DNA of 64,000 bases from Botryosphaeria dothidea (GCA_011503125.2 WWBZ02000016.1:2728001-2792000), one strand, 5' to 3'. Counted from the first letter of the stretch, positions 1-11,366 are shown. The notes: generated by a model from the letters alone, not told the origin. Program-made: numbers and translations.

Positions 1-1522
1 CGGCGATGCGGGATGTAGCCGTGACGCTGGTCGCAGCACCTGAAGACGAAGGACGCGACCGATGGGGTTTGATCGTGCTGTTGCTAGATACTGCAGAAGG
101 CGACGAAGAGCGTGGGACGTCGAAAGACTTTGGTTTGTCATAGTACCTCTCCGAATTGGCTGTCTTCGGAGGAGACGGGGGCGACGGGGGCCGTTCGCCA
201 TTCCGCGATGGGGGTGCACCGTCCTCCCACCTAATCTGTTGGTTCATGAAGTCCTGTGCACAAATGGATTCCCGGTCCAACGTCCTTCCGCGCGGCAAGG
301 CGTATTTAGCATAGATGTAGGACGGAGCGGGGCCATCTGCGCCTGCGTTCATGTAGTCATCACTGGCCATGCTAATAGGGGTGTGAACTTGTTCGTGCGC
401 GTAGGACGGCAATTGGTGGCCGTCATATTCCTGGCGCGAGGGCGCTCTTTGCGAGCCCTCTCCTGAAGCCTGTCTCGACGGGGTCCTTGCTCTTTCGAAC
501 GAGGGCCTGTGGTCCAACGATGGTCGCAAATCAGACGTCGAAGGACGTGCGTCAAGCGAAGGCCTCGGTCTCGAAAAGTTGAAAGCGGGCTTGGGTAATC
601 TTTGGCTGTTGTAGGAGCATTCCGAAGATATCGAAGGCGACCGAGGAACGGAAGTCGGGTACGGCGAAGCGGGAGAATGAGATCGCGAGTAGCTTGTGTT
701 AGAAGAAAGCTGCCGGGGAGGAAGAGAATCGAAGGATCCGCCCAGAGACATGTTCTCAACATCATCTGCGCTATCGTTACGAACCGACCGAATGCTGGGC
801 GACATAATCCGGGGAGAGCGTGCGGGACCGGGCGACCTAGGAGGCATCAAGCCTCTGCCATCCGACCTCGTCGATGTGCTCGATTCCATTGTAAGCGTCC
901 TTTGCGGGCGAGTAGAGGGAATGCTCTGCGCAGGTCCATATCTGGTTCCTGGAGTGTTAGGTGTCGCCTCTTCTACGCGAGTCTCAACCGGAGGATCAAT
1001 TGGCTCCGGCGATGCAGCGCGGGGGATGTTGAAGTAGTCCTGGGGCTCGTGAGCAGTAGGCGGGGTATGATCTTCCTCGCCCAGCGGCGAGAGCTTGGGG
1101 TCGTATTGCGAGATGGGACCGCCGAAGTCGTCCGAAATAGTCGGGTGCTGCGACATGGGCCGGTTGATAGGAGTGATTTCCTTCGCGCTTTGCGGCGTGT
1201 GATCCTCCTCCGGCGACCGTCCATCAGATCTATCGCGCTCCGCAGAGCGAGAGCGGAAGTAACCCTGCTGCCGCTGTTTGCCAAATTCGTTCTGGATGGT
1301 CAGAGGCGGCAGTCGGCTAATGCGGCGGCCATTTTTCTGTTCCTCGAATCTTTTCGCCAGCAAGCGCGATTGCATGGCAAACGCATCGAGCGGCGAAAGG
1401 GCGGGCGGGACTTCGCCGGTGCGCGGCGACGGCAGGTCACCAAGGAAATGGTTGGGACGCGACCTGTTCGACTCTTGCGAGCCGGGCCGGAGGTCCAGAT
1501 CGTCAGGGCGATTGGAAGCCAT
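1..1522 (-). CDS. Disordered N-terminal part of a conserved fungal protein, possibly a Sel1/TPR-repeat (Nif1/DSF2-like) protein; 3' end outside window
   Basis: One frame stays open from an ATG at 1522 (reverse strand) to the window edge, giving 507 codons without a stop. The protein begins MASNRPDDLDLRPGSQESNR and continues with a block rich in Ser, Pro and Arg that contains many RSPS, SPTP and PPSPP stretches, so it is probably intrinsically disordered and a likely kinase substrate. No catalytic domain is visible in this part. The opening block resembles from memory a conserved Pezizomycotina family whose C-terminus carries Sel1/TPR-like repeats (annotated in some genomes as cell-cycle inhibitor Nif1-like), but the repeats would lie beyond the left edge, so the assignment is only inference. 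The longer reverse ORF at 1300-2346 is in another frame and has no family-like sequence. Gene and frame are fairly sure; function is not. Confidence 0.6.
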   Translation of the reverse strand, partial: MASNRPDDLDLRPGSQESNRSRPNHFLGDLPSPRTGEVPPALSPLDAFAMQSRLLAKRFEEQKNGRRISRLPPLTIQNEFGKQRQQGYFRSRSAERDRSDGRSPEEDHTPQSAKEITPINRPMSQHPTISDDFGGPISQYDPKLSPLGEEDHTPPTAHEPQDYFNIPRAASPEPIDPPVETRVEEATPNTPGTRYGPAQSIPSTRPQRTLTMESSTSTRSDGRGLMPPRSPGPARSPRIMSPSIRSVRNDSADDVENMSLGGSFDSLPPRQLSSNTSYSRSHSPASPYPTSVPRSPSISSECSYNSQRLPKPAFNFSRPRPSLDARPSTSDLRPSLDHRPSFERARTPSRQASGEGSQRAPSRQEYDGHQLPSYAHEQVHTPISMASDDYMNAGADGPAPSYIYAKYALPRGRTLDRESICAQDFMNQQIRWEDGAPPSRNGERPPSPPSPPKTANSERYYDKPKSFDVPRSSSPSAVSSNSTIKPHRSRPSSSGAATSVTATSRIA

Positions 1523-2547
1523 TGCGACACGGGTGGCTGGTGAGAGATGGGAGGCAGAGTCGGGAAGCGGCTCAGCGCGGCCAAAGAGCGTCGGCGACAG
1601 AGGTTGTGGTGGTGAGGGCGAGCATGCGACTTGTGCGACGCGGGCGTAGGAAAAAGCGCAGCGACACTAGTCGTTACGTGGGCGCAGGCTCCGGAACGGT
1701 GATGTGCGAGGGCGCGTTGAGCATAGGTGTCTCGTGAAAGAGGCTGAGCAGCTGGTGGCGATAGGATTGCGCGGGTCGAGCTTCGTCTTGGTAGTTTCAG
1801 GGATGCGTTGTGTTGGAGATGGCGCAACACATCAAGCTCACACCGATTGCAAGGAAGGACAGAGGGTGGGAGGCAATGGTGTGGTGAGACACGCGCGTCT
1901 AGGCCATCAGCACGGCGATCGCTCACAGCAGCCGGAGTGCGGGTGGGAGAAAGCGTGGAGGGCTTCGATGGAAATACGAGTTGCAATAGGAGGGGCTTGG
2001 CACGGTGAGGGCGCGGCGGGAGCGAAGGCCGTTGCTGCGTCGGCCGTTTCGGGGACGTGCGACTCCCTGGGCGACGGGGGCAGGCTGCTCGCGACTCAGT
2101 GCATGAAGCGAATGATTGAAGACTGGCAGAGCAGTGGCGCACGCAGGTCACGGACAGCACGGGGGTTGGCGGTGATCGGCGAAGGCAGAGTCTCTGGTCC
2201 CTGCAGGCGCGCACCTGCCGCTGCAGTGCGAGTGCCTGGTGCCCCTGCCTAAATTGGTCTGCCCGATATAACACCATGCTAGCCCGCATTCGGCATCGAC
2301 CAACGGCCGGTCGCACATTCCTTCCCGCCTCAACCATCCCATCCAACGCCCGCCGACTGAGCGGAGAGTAATATTACACCTACTGCCACCACGCGCGCGG
2401 CCGCCAGTCGCGTCCGCTGCCAGCAGCCCAGTCCCAGTATCCCCCGCCCGCCGAGCCCGCGCCCGCCCAGCGCGTGCGCCGTGACACGTTTGGCAGCGTC
2501 CACCGGGAAGCGCCAATGTACCGAGATTAAAGGCGTTTCCATCGCAT
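1523..2547. promoter_or_regulatory. Intergenic, 5' region of the gene at 1-1522
   Basis: This 1.0-kb stretch separates the start codon at 1522 from the stop codon of the DUF1776 gene at 2548; both genes run leftward. Reverse-strand C/T-rich and A/C-rich tracts near the start codon suit a fungal promoter and 5' UTR. Several short ORFs cross it in both directions but none shows a domain, a repeat or a splice pattern. No TATA box is clear. Confidence 0.5.
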
Positions 2548-4014
2548 CTAGCCCGAGGCCTCAACTTTCTCCCATGCCTGCACGCTGTCCATGAGCTGTG
2601 GCTCTGCCGCCGCCTGCACGCGGCCCCCTGGCCGGATCCCCAGCATCCACCTGACCAGTCCGCCCGGCATCCAGCTGCCAACAATGTCGTAGGCCACGCT
2701 GCCCCTACCAACTCTCCACACCTTCTGCGGCCGCTTGCGGGTCAATGCGTCGAAGACCGCATTGTGCAGCGCGCGCAGGTTGCTGCCCTTCGCCGTGCTG
2801 CCGTTCTCTGTAAACATGCCTCTACTGCTCGCAATCCGCTGCTGTGTGACATAGTTGTCTGCGTACAGCGCCCGCGCTCCCGCTGGCCATGCATCCGTCT
2901 GTCGATCGCGGAGACTCTGCAGGTACTGCTTGTTGCCGACGCCGCTGCAGTCGAATGTCCCGAGCTTTATGTGACACAGGTTGATACCGATCGTGCTCAG
3001 CTCACCGCTCAGGGATGACGCGAATCCCTCCAGCGCGCCAACCACGGTGCTCTCTACCCCGTGGAACGGCGGCCGCAGCGACGACACCACGTTCGGCGTC
3101 AGCAGCAGCACTCTTGACTTGAACTGGCACACCACTGGCAGGAATGCTTGGGTCGTCGCCACGGTATTGAGCACCTTGGCGTTCAGGGCGTCAGACCAAT
3201 ATTCCGGAGAAATTGTCTCCACAGGCCCTGAGGGGTAGATGAGGTCGGGTACGAGCACCAGGCCTGCGAGGTTAAGATTATGCGCTGAAGCCCCTTGGAA
3301 TGCATGGTGAGGACTGAGAAGAGTGTTGTTGAAGCGTTCAATAGTGTACTGGGCGTTGAGTGGCTGCGCCGCGCATGTTAATATCCTGCCCACATTCTTC
3401 GGAAGGGGGGATGTCTTACGTCAACGATATCCAACAGGAGGGGTCGAATATCCACCCTTGACTCTTTCTGTATGATCTCCTCTTCCTCTGGGGAATTCAC
3501 TACCACGTATACGATGAACCCCCGGCGTTCGAGGTCCAGAGACAGCGATTTCGTGATCGGGGAGCTGGGCGGGCCAGCAATCACGATTACTTCCCTTCGA
3601 GCGCCGTTGCTAGCACGCCTGGCTCGGCGCTTCCTTGTGTACGACTTCTTTTGCTGATACATCACAACAGCGCCCGTGCCTACGAAAGCAATTACAGCGG
3701 CAGTAATGGCCCGGTTATGCGAAACCCAGTCCTGCACACGTTCGATGAGCCCCGTCGGCGCTTTCGGAGTCACGCGAGTCGGTGGGGAGGGGCGAGCGGA
3801 CGCGGGCAGCCATGTTGTGGTAGATAACGTCTCTTTGATGGAAGAAGCTACGGACTCGAAGTGGCGGTCGGTGGCATCAGCAACCTCGCCGGTGAATTTA
3901 CGAATGTCCTTCGAGATGCCAGCAAGCTGTGGAGGCTACGTCAGCAAGCAGGCATTGGTTGGGGGCGAAGTAGCCACCTACCACGTCGAGGAAGTGCTGG
4001 TCATCGGCCGTCAT
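2548..4014 (-). CDS. DUF1776 family protein, membrane-anchored short-chain-dehydrogenase-like protein
   Basis: Three exons on the reverse strand (4014-3982, 3926-3420, 3363-2548) join in phase to a 451-residue protein starting MTADDQHFLDV. Introns are 55 and 56 nt with GTAGGT/ACAG and GTAAGA/GCAG borders. After an N-terminal segment that looks coiled comes a hydrophobic stretch at about residues 83-101, followed at once by a Lys/Arg-rich patch, which suggests a single membrane anchor. A Rossmann-like beta strand (REVIVIAGPP) begins near residue 115, followed by a second strand (GFIVYVVV) and, in exon 3, SDR-like elements such as GLVLVPDL and a helix with LSGELSTIGINLCHIKLGTFD. This order fits the fungal DUF1776 (SDR-like) family. 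No YxxxK catalytic pair is evident, so an enzyme activity should not be assumed. It diverges from WSS1 across a shared 0.6-kb promoter. Confidence 0.82.
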
Positions 4015-4612
4015 GTTGAAACAAGCTCAGGACAGATATTCTCGGGAACGCGAGACGTCTGGTGCTTGCAGCGGGGAGTGGCGCGCGCGGTGGTGTGTCG
4101 CGAAGGGTGCGGAGAGGCCTGCAACGATGTCATGCCCGTCCGGGCGGCGATAAGCTTACTTTTCTTTGTATCAGCACGTGAGCTCAGTGCCATTCAAGCC
4201 CAGGGTCGCGTCGTGCCGATCAAATCTGGGGCCTGTCGGCGAGCTTGCTCTTCATCTATCTGCAGAGTCTTGCATGTCCGGATAGTTAAGCAGAGTGCCA
4301 CGCTTCCATTACCTTCGCGATGCTGGACGCGGCGGTGGCAAACTGCCGCATGTGCAGCTGACGTGGACCCGCCGCCTCGCGCCTGCCTACAATCGAAAGC
4401 TTCGTAGTACCGAGAGCTTTATTCTCCGCATTTTCAACCAGGTCGTCGACCACAAACTCGGCTGCTGCTTCCGAATATCGAGAACGAACGCGGGCTCTTT
4501 CGGCCCCCCTCGTCCTCTCACGAAGACTCTCTCCACAGGGCTCCCGTGTCACCTTCTTCGGTGTTTGCTCGGTGCAACTTTCCTCACTCAAACTGTCCCA
4601 AGAACTCATAAC
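4015..4612. promoter_or_regulatory. Divergent promoter between the DUF1776 gene and WSS1
   Basis: The two start codons lie head to head, 598 bp apart. The interval holds only short overlapping ORFs on both strands without recognisable sequence. A shared regulatory region is inferred from geometry alone; I found no convincing TATA box or factor site. Confidence 0.5.
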
Positions 4613-6239
4613 ATGGCCCGGAGAGAGATAGACCCGCAATTTGGGTCTTACATGCACATTCGTCACCTCTCGCGTCAGGATGAGGCCTTATCGCTGCTCA
4701 GGAAACTTGCCTCGGTCGTCAAACCGATCATGAGGAAGCGGAACTGGAAAGTCGGAGAGCTAGCCGAGTTCTTACCTCCACAGTGGAATCTCCTTGGTTT
4801 GTGCCTCCAAGAAGATTGCGTGCTATTCAAGCTGATACGTTCGACTCCTAGGATTGAATGTCAACAGGGGACAGACGATATTCATTCGCCTCCGGCACGG
4901 TGCTGACCCCAAGCAGTTCCTTCCCTACGACAGCCTAATTGAGACGATGCTACACGAGTAAGTTCCTTGTGCTTGTGACCAGTATTTTGATGAGGAGGCA
5001 TCGCCCTATGTATGCGGGCCGGTTGGCTACCCCATTCTTTGGGAGTTTTGGAGCCTCCCGCCCCCAGTAAGCTTAACGGCATTTGTTCTGGACTCTTATT
5101 TTTGGATTTGACTTCGACCCGGAAATTTTGCTCCATCACCCGACAGGTCTGTCGACAACAATTTTGCTGAATGTTTACAACAGGCTCAGTCATAATGAAT
5201 GCGGTCCGCATGACAAAAAGTTCTACAAGCTTGTGTGTATCCTGCGGTATGAGGTCCGTGTCAAGAACTTACTGACTGAATCATACAGTGGGATGAACTG
5301 CGTGAAGAATACTATGCACTCAAGCGGCAAGGCTACACGGGAGAGGGCTTTCTGGGACAAGGGCAGAAAGTTGGTGGCAAGGCAGTTCCACTCGGCGAGG
5401 TTCGACGGCAAGCCCGTGCCGCCGCTGAGAAGCGGAAGACGCCATCCACAGGCTCTGGCCAGAAGCTTGGTGGTGCCGCTGCTCCCCGTGGTTCCGACAT
5501 GCGCAAGGTGATTGCAGACGCAGTAGAACGAAGGAATAAGATTACCCAGGGCTGCGGATCCGGAGACTATGCCGTGGAACGGAAGGCTGAAGACGAAGCA
5601 AGAAGGCTAGGCTTCAGAACGAAGGCCGAGATGGATGATGCCGACAAATTGGCCATTGCCATTGCGATGATGGAGGGAGATAGGGATGCGCATCGACAGG
5701 ATATGCGGGAGCTCGGTGCATCGCAAGAGGGTCTGAGTTGGTCACCGGAAAGAGGCCTCGAGATGGCTTCTTCCGAGCATTCGGCCGGGGTCCAAAACAA
5801 CAATGTGCCCTCTGCAACGCCGATCAAGCGGTCGTTCTCTACACCACATGGTGCAGCATCGAATTCTTCGGTATCTACTCCCCGTCCGGGCCGCCCAGTT
5901 TCACGACTCGTGGGCGAGAAACCCGCAAGTACACAGGCCAAGAGCAAGTCCGAAGTGATCGACTTGACTGCAGATTCGCCCAAGAAAGAGATTTCTCAGG
6001 CGTCCACATGGACGTGTGAGATTTGCACACTCATCAACGACATGCAACATCTTTGCTGCGATGCGTGTGGCGTTGAGCGACCAGATTCAGTGACCGAGCG
6101 GGCTAGCATGAACGTACAGGACCAGGCACCGCCGGTACCGCCACGACCGCTGGGCTGGAACTGCATGCGCTGTGGAACCTTCATGGAGAGCAAGTGGTGG
6201 ACGTGTTCGGCGTGTGGCTCAATGAAGGCGTCTTCTTGA
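4613..6239 (+). CDS. WSS1: WLM-domain metalloprotease WSS1 (DNA-protein crosslink repair)
   Basis: Four exons (4613-4796, 4852-4957, 5184-5232, 5289-6239) give a 429-residue protein beginning MARREIDPQFGSY. The WLM domain covers about residues 1-150. The zinc-binding motif HELSH followed by NECGPHD is created by splicing: H and E come from exon 2, LSH from exon 3, with a 226-nt intron between them. Further along are a basic/Ala-rich region, a hydrophobic VIDLT patch that fits a SUMO-interacting motif (about residue 340), and two RanBP2-type zinc fingers, WTCEICTLIN...CDACG near residue 355 and WNCMRCG...CSACG at the C-terminus. In yeast, Wss1 degrades proteins crosslinked to DNA and works with SUMO and Cdc48; the same role is inferred here. 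Length and domain order match the family. The ATG at 4613 is the first one in frame with the WLM domain. Confidence 0.93.
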
Positions 6240-7114
6240 GTCGAGATCTCAGGGGCTCCCATCGACACCAGATGTCAGCCAGCGGACGCATGCCTATCCA
6301 CATCAGGTTACAGGTCTGAGACTACTTCGCTTCACGAGCTGGCAGGAAGGAAGAAGAGCCGTGGTGGAGATGGGTGGCTATAGCAGATTCGGTCGTAATG
6401 CCCCGGCTTGGTTGTTTTCGGCCAAGGGCTATAAGCTCTTGTGGCGAGTGGGCGTTCAGGAACGGGACGGCGCTCCCTTTAGCAATCCGGGGGGGGAGGG
6501 GGAACGGGAATTATAGCCCAAGGAACATGGCTCAAACGGTTTTGGCGGGAAGGGGACGAGCGGACTATGGACACTAGAGATGCGCTAGAGGGGAAATGAA
6601 GCTCCAGACTTTTTTCTTCAAATGCCAAGGATTGCGAGCGAAGTGGCTGATTCGCGGTCTCGTGAAATGCGACACTATTGAAAAAATACGGCGCCTCAGG
6701 AAGGTGAATGAGGTATAGTATTGCGTGATAAGGGTGGAGATGGTATGCGACGGCCTCACGATGTGACGAACGTCAAGAAGAAGAAAAGTGGCAGTGTAGA
6801 AGAAAAAACCTGGGTACAGGCCGCCACTGAAACAAATCGCTTGCGGGTAAGAGCGGCTTCCGATAACCCAAAGCAAGATGCGTTTGGAATTGAGTCAAGC
6901 CCGCATCGGCGGAACAGCGGGCGGAGAAGGCGCATATCTGATGACGGGCCTCGGAATGAAGAGCTCGTCGGCCGGGGGTCACCATCGCACGTGATGCGGC
7001 CTGAAGGCGGTGAGCTCGTCGATCCGGCAGATTCGATTTTACATTGGAAATTATTTTGGAGCACGAAAGCGCTTACACTGCAGTCGCACTTTCGTTCCGC
7101 CGCCTCGCCCCGCC
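6240..7114. promoter_or_regulatory. Intergenic: WSS1 3' flank and NOP14 promoter
   Basis: This 875-bp gap between two rightward genes carries a G-run near 6488 and purine-rich stretches around 6770-6815. Short ORFs in it have no domain. The last 40 bp before the NOP14 start are rich in C and T, as is usual for a fungal ribosome-biogenesis promoter. No specific element is assigned. Confidence 0.45.
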
Positions 7115-9707
7115 ATGCCGCCCTCGCAGCTGAAGCGCCTCAAGGCGTCCTTGCGCGAGCAGGGTATCGTCGGCCCTCAGAAGTCCAAGAAGGAGAAGAA
7201 AAGATCCGGCAAAGATGGCGCCCAGCGCGCCGCCCAGCGCAACGCCGCGCTCGCCAGCATTCGCGACAGCTTCAATCCCTTCGAGGTCAAGGCCGCCCCG
7301 AGGCCTGACAAGTTCGAGAGCACCAGCTTGCAGAAAGCCAATGCCAAAAAGACACCGCTGGGCAGGCCAGGCGTGACTAAAAGCATGGGCGAGGAGACCG
7401 TGAGTTTAGAGCTTCTAGCATTTGGATGCTCAAGTAGACATTGCGGCTGACTTTATGTAACAGAGGCGCAAAACTCTCCTGCCCGAGTTGAACAAGCGGA
7501 ACAAGGCCGGCGGCATCATCGACCGACGTATTGGCGAGAATGACCCAAGCATGTCGCTGGAGGACAAGATGACGGAGCGCTTCGCCCGCGAGAAGACGCG
7601 CAAGAAGGGGGCCGGCTTATTCGACCTTGAGGACGACGCTGAGGAGGAAGTGCAGCTCACGCACATGGGACAGACCCTGGACTTTGGCGGCGAGCAGGAT
7701 GACTTCGATGCCGTAAGCCTTTCGGGCGGAAGTGACGACGAGGGTGGGCTCCGCCGGCTGAAGAGGAGACGCGATTCAGACGAGGGTACGGATCTCACCG
7801 ATGAGGAGGGCGAGGACCAGCCGGAGCGCAAGAAGAGCAAGGCGGAGGTTATGAAAGAGGTCATCGCCAAGTCGAAATTCCACAAGTACGAGCGCCAACA
7901 GCAGAAGGAGGACGATGATGACTTGCGGGAAAAGCTCGATCAGGATATGCACGATGTGCTGGGTCTCCTTCGAGGGGTCAAGAAACCTCCACCGCCCCCT
8001 ACCGCAGAAGGACTGGACAACGCACTCGGTGCCATGAACCCCGAACGAGCAGCACTCATGAACGATGCGGACAAGGCCAGGGCAGAGAAGGAGTACGACC
8101 GCCGGTTGTTCGAGATGAAGCTCGACAAGCGAGCAGCCCCGACCACAAGGACGAAGACGGGTGACGAGAAGGCAAAGGAGGAGGCGGAAAGATTAAAGAA
8201 GATGGAGGAGAAGCGTATGCGAAGAATGAGGGGTGAGGAGGACAGCAGTGACGAAGAAGAGGAGCAACAGAAAGGCGAAACACAGCTACAAGGCGATGAG
8301 GATGTGCTACCGGATGACGCAGTAGAGTTCGGACTTCAGGATGCTCACACAAATCTGCGGCCTCCAGGTGTCGATGATGAGGATGATTTTGTTATTGATG
8401 ACATCGTTGCCAGTGGATCTGAGATGGATGACGCAGAAGTGTTCAGCGGCAGCGAGGTCGAAAGCTCAGACGACGACGAAGAGCCCGAGATCAATGAAGA
8501 GGAGGAAGAAGATGAATTCGTTCGTGGTATATTGGGGAAGAGCGATGAACGACAGGCTCATGAGGCCAAAAAGTCGCTCGAGACGCAAGTGTCGAAGCTT
8601 GCCTACACATATCCCTGCCCCCAGACACATGAGGAACTGCTGGATGTTTTGAAAGACGTTACCGTCACTGATACACCTACCGTTGTCCAACGCATCCGAG
8701 CATTGTACCATCCTCAGCTGAGCGCCGAGAATAAGGAAAAAATGGCGGACTTTTGCGGAGTACTGGTGGAACACATTTCGTACCTGGCTCAACAGAAACC
8801 CGCACCACCTCTGGCCCCTATTGAGACGCTCATTCGCCATCTTCACTCGCTTTCTCGGACTTTTGCACTTGATGTCGCGAAGGGCTTCAGGGGTCAGCTT
8901 GAGAAGATGCTCTCATCCTCCACGATCAACCCCGGTGACCTTGTCATTCTCACTGCCATTGGCACCATATACCCGACATCGGACCACTTCCACCAGGTTG
9001 TCACACCGGCGATCACGATCATGGCGCGCTGGCTCGGCTTGACAACACCAAAAACGCCGCAGGAGCTCGTCACGGGTGCCTACGTCGGCACGCTGTGCCT
9101 CAAGTACCAAACCCTCGCCAAGCGCTACATCCCCGAACTCGTCCGCTTCACGACCCTCGCGCTGAAGAACAAGTCCACACCTCCCGACGTCCTAACCGCC
9201 CACATCAACAACCTCACCACCATGGCCGACCTCTGGTCCAATGCCCCCGCCTTCACTGAAATATTCACCCCCTCCACCCTCTTAGCCGTCCAGTCCCTCG
9301 GCAAGCCCGGCAAGCGGGCCGCCCAGCACCTCTCCATCCTCGCGGGCAACGCGCGACAACGCCGGCGGCCGCAGGAGCTGCACCACTGGCGGCCCCAGCC
9401 GATCAAGTCCAGCATTCCCAAGTTCGAGGAAGGCTTCAACCCAGACAAGCACTACGACCCGGATCAGGAGCGGCGCGAGGCGGCCAAGCTCAAGGCCGAG
9501 TACCGCCGCGAGAAGAAGGGCGCGATGCGCGAGCTGCGCAAGGACGCCAGCTTCATTGCGCGCGAGAAGCTGCGCGAGAAGAAGGAGAAGGACGCCGCGT
9601 ACGAGGCCAAGTACAAACGCTTGGTGGCCGAGATACAGGGCGAGGAGGGCGCCGAGAAGAACGCGTACGAGAGGGAGAAGAAGGCGAGGAAGTCGGGGAG
9701 GATGTGA
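7115..9707 (+). CDS. NOP14: Nucleolar protein NOP14, small-subunit processome component
   Basis: Two exons (7115-7399 and 7464-9707; 64-nt intron with GTGAG and ACAG borders) encode 842 residues, close to the size of yeast Nop14. The start MPPSQLKRLKASLREQG, the FNPFEVK and LDKMTERFARE-like blocks, the central acidic Glu/Asp runs (about residues 200-380) and the Lys/Arg-rich C-terminal tail with repeated KLREKKEKDA-type helices are all typical of the Nop14 family. Nop14 is a nucleolar factor that helps assemble the 40S precursor and process 18S rRNA, with Emg1 and Noc4 as partners in yeast. The C-terminus is very rich in Lys and Glu and probably forms a long charged helix. No truncation or odd feature is seen. 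The neighbouring ORF at 10146-10928 is convergent. Confidence 0.95.
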
Positions 9708-10145
9708 GCGTGTGTCGAAAGTGGTGCATGGGAATGGCGTTGTGGGTTGGCTTTTGTGGTAAAGAAAAGTTTCAATGGTATCGTTGGGAGCGTGGAAGCT
9801 CTTGCTACTTGGATGATCATATATTTCTTTGCGTGCCTCCCTGAGAACGCTCGACCGTGCTTTTGTTTATGTGAAACGACCTTCCAGAGTGACACCCTTA
9901 TGCCTTGCGATACTCGTACTTGCTCGTGTCCCGGCGGTCGGGAGAAGGGAAACTCGAAAACATCGCAGAGGTGACACCATTCACGTTCCTCGTTCACACC
10001 TTCCCCTGCCTCCGTATAGCCACCGAACGTGCTCGACACATGTTCGTACGCAGATACATCCTGTGGACGTTGCTCGTAGAACTCGCTTTCTTCGGACCCC
10101 TTGGCTCGATAGCAGTTGCTTTCCTTATTCAAGCCGTCTTCCTCA
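9708..10145. other. NOP14 3' flank between convergent genes
   Basis: The interval holds the NOP14 3' UTR on the plus strand. On the reverse strand a frame is open from about 10150 down into the NOP14 coding region, with an acidic, protein-like stretch containing DDEEDGLNKE and NEEREWCHLCD. This could be a second exon of the reverse gene at 10146-10928 (see there), but no splice is certain. Confidence 0.35.
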
Positions 10146-10928
10146 TCATCTATCCCTACTGTGGCAGGTGTAACACCTATCGGGTGAACTTTCACCGTCC
10201 CCTGAATTTTGTCCATCCCCTGAACTTTCATCATCTTCTGAACTTTCCCTCTCATCTGGACTTTCCGCCTGCCCTGGATATTCCATTTCGTTTATATATT
10301 GGATGATCTCAGCAGCATTGAGAAACCGAGAAGAAAAGGATGAGCTCTGTGGCGTTTGGGGAGCGCTCGGCAGATCACCAGTCGAGTGAGGCTCTGGCGC
10401 GGGGCGCGATGCAGGCGTCGTCGCTCTCCGAGGAATACGGCTCGGGGAAGTGTTCATGGTGTGTTGGGACGCCGGCGCCGAATTCGGTGTAAATGCCGTC
10501 ACTCTCTGGGGAGACAGATTCGGGGTTGTCGTCGCTCTCCGAGGAATGCGGCTTGCAGTGCGGGACTCCGCGGCGAGATGCGGCAGGAGTGTTTTTGCTC
10601 TCTGGGGAAGAAAGCTGGGAGGGTTGGTGGTGGGGTAGAAATACGGAGAAAAAGACACTGGAGGAGCTAGAGGCATTGGAGAAGCGGGACACGGTCCATG
10701 TGTGACCGCTATCGGAAGGGAAGGACCTCGAGTGTTCTCGGTTGGTTGAGGCACGAGTGCGGGACGTGGTGTAGTTGCCGTCACTCTCCGAGGGATACGG
10801 CTTGGAGTGTTCGCGCGCGTAGTGCTTGTGGGTTTGGTCGTCCCAGTCGCGGTACATGGCGTAGTCTTAGTAGTAGGAGTCTTCGGCATTGTTGTAGTTA
10901 TTGTCAGAGAAGAATAGCAGTAAGGCAA
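10146..10928 (-). CDS. Hypothetical low-complexity, repeat-containing protein
   Basis: A 260-codon reverse ORF with no recognised domain. It is rich in Pro, Thr and Ser and contains three copies of a repeat centred on SRIPRRATT/SRIPRRVTA, spaced unevenly, separated by Ala/Pro-rich linkers. Near the end come the only globular-looking part (SSFSSRFLNAAEIIQYINEM) and then acidic hexapeptide repeats such as ESSEDD and SGDGQN, which follow from an 18-nt tandem repeat in the DNA. An alternative end is possible: a GTGAAAG donor near 10186 and a CCACAG acceptor near 10155 would add an acidic C-terminal exon reaching toward NOP14. The other reverse frame is also open across part of the region, so the coding frame is not proven. 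Function unknown. Confidence 0.4.
   Translation of the reverse strand: MPYCYSSLTITTTMPKTPTTKTTPCTATGTTKPTSTTRANTPSRIPRRVTATTPRPALVPQPTENTRGPSLPIAVTHGPCPASPMPLAPPVSFSPYFYPTTNPPSFLPQRAKTLLPHLAAESRTASRIPRRATTTPNLSPQRVTAFTPNSAPASQHTMNTSPSRIPRRATTPASRPAPEPHSTGDLPSAPQTPQSSSFSSRFLNAAEIIQYINEMEYPGQAESPDERESSEDDESSGDGQNSGDGESSPDRCYTCHSRDR
10190..10279. repeat. Imperfect 18-nt tandem repeat, about five units
   Basis: On the plus strand, units of the form cccctgaactttcatcat recur about every 18 nt with substitutions (for example cccctgaattttgtccat and cttctgaactttccctct). In the reverse ORF this gives acidic hexapeptide repeats, and the period of exactly six codons keeps that frame open. Confidence 0.7.
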
Positions 10929-11366
10929 AAATGCTTGAACAATGTATGCGGTACGTGGTGGAATTGAGCTTCTGCAGACTCAAATGGGATGAGGCAGAAT
11001 GTTGATAAGGCGAGAGCAGTGGCTGCTTTGAGCTGGTGGTGTCTGAAGGTCACGGTACAAGCATGGAAAGAGCGTCGGATGTGTACGCAGACTGAAGCTT
11101 CCAAGGAGGTTATGAATTTGTCCTCCATCTGTTCGCGCGGCAGGCGTCAGTTGGCAGCCGCCGAAAATATGATCGATGAGAAGGGAAGGAGACAGAGCGA
11201 CAGGTATTCACAGGTACAGTTGAAGACAATCGAAAGTAATCTCGGGGCTCAATTCATGTCTCTAGCTGAAATGAACCTTTGTAAACCATGCAGGACTACC
11301 TTATCACTCCACTCTTTGGCAGCCAAACCAGTCAACTTTGCCGCCCCTGACCTTCAATCGGCCATC
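10929..11366. other. Intergenic, nothing assigned
   Basis: This 438-bp gap lies between the hypothetical reverse ORF and the first small Tyr/Ser/Gly-rich gene. A plus-strand ORF of 154 codons (10989-11453) crosses it, but it runs antisense into the small gene's exon 3 and has no family-like features, so it is treated as chance. Confidence 0.4.

Noticed and set aside
602..1543. 313-codon plus-strand ORF
   Set aside because: It lies antisense to the continuous 507-codon reverse frame and is Arg-rich with no domain; it is a shadow of that gene.
1300..2346. 348-codon reverse ORF
   Set aside because: It overlaps the N-terminus of the gene at 1-1522 in another frame, with frequent Arg/Pro/Cys and no family-like motif.
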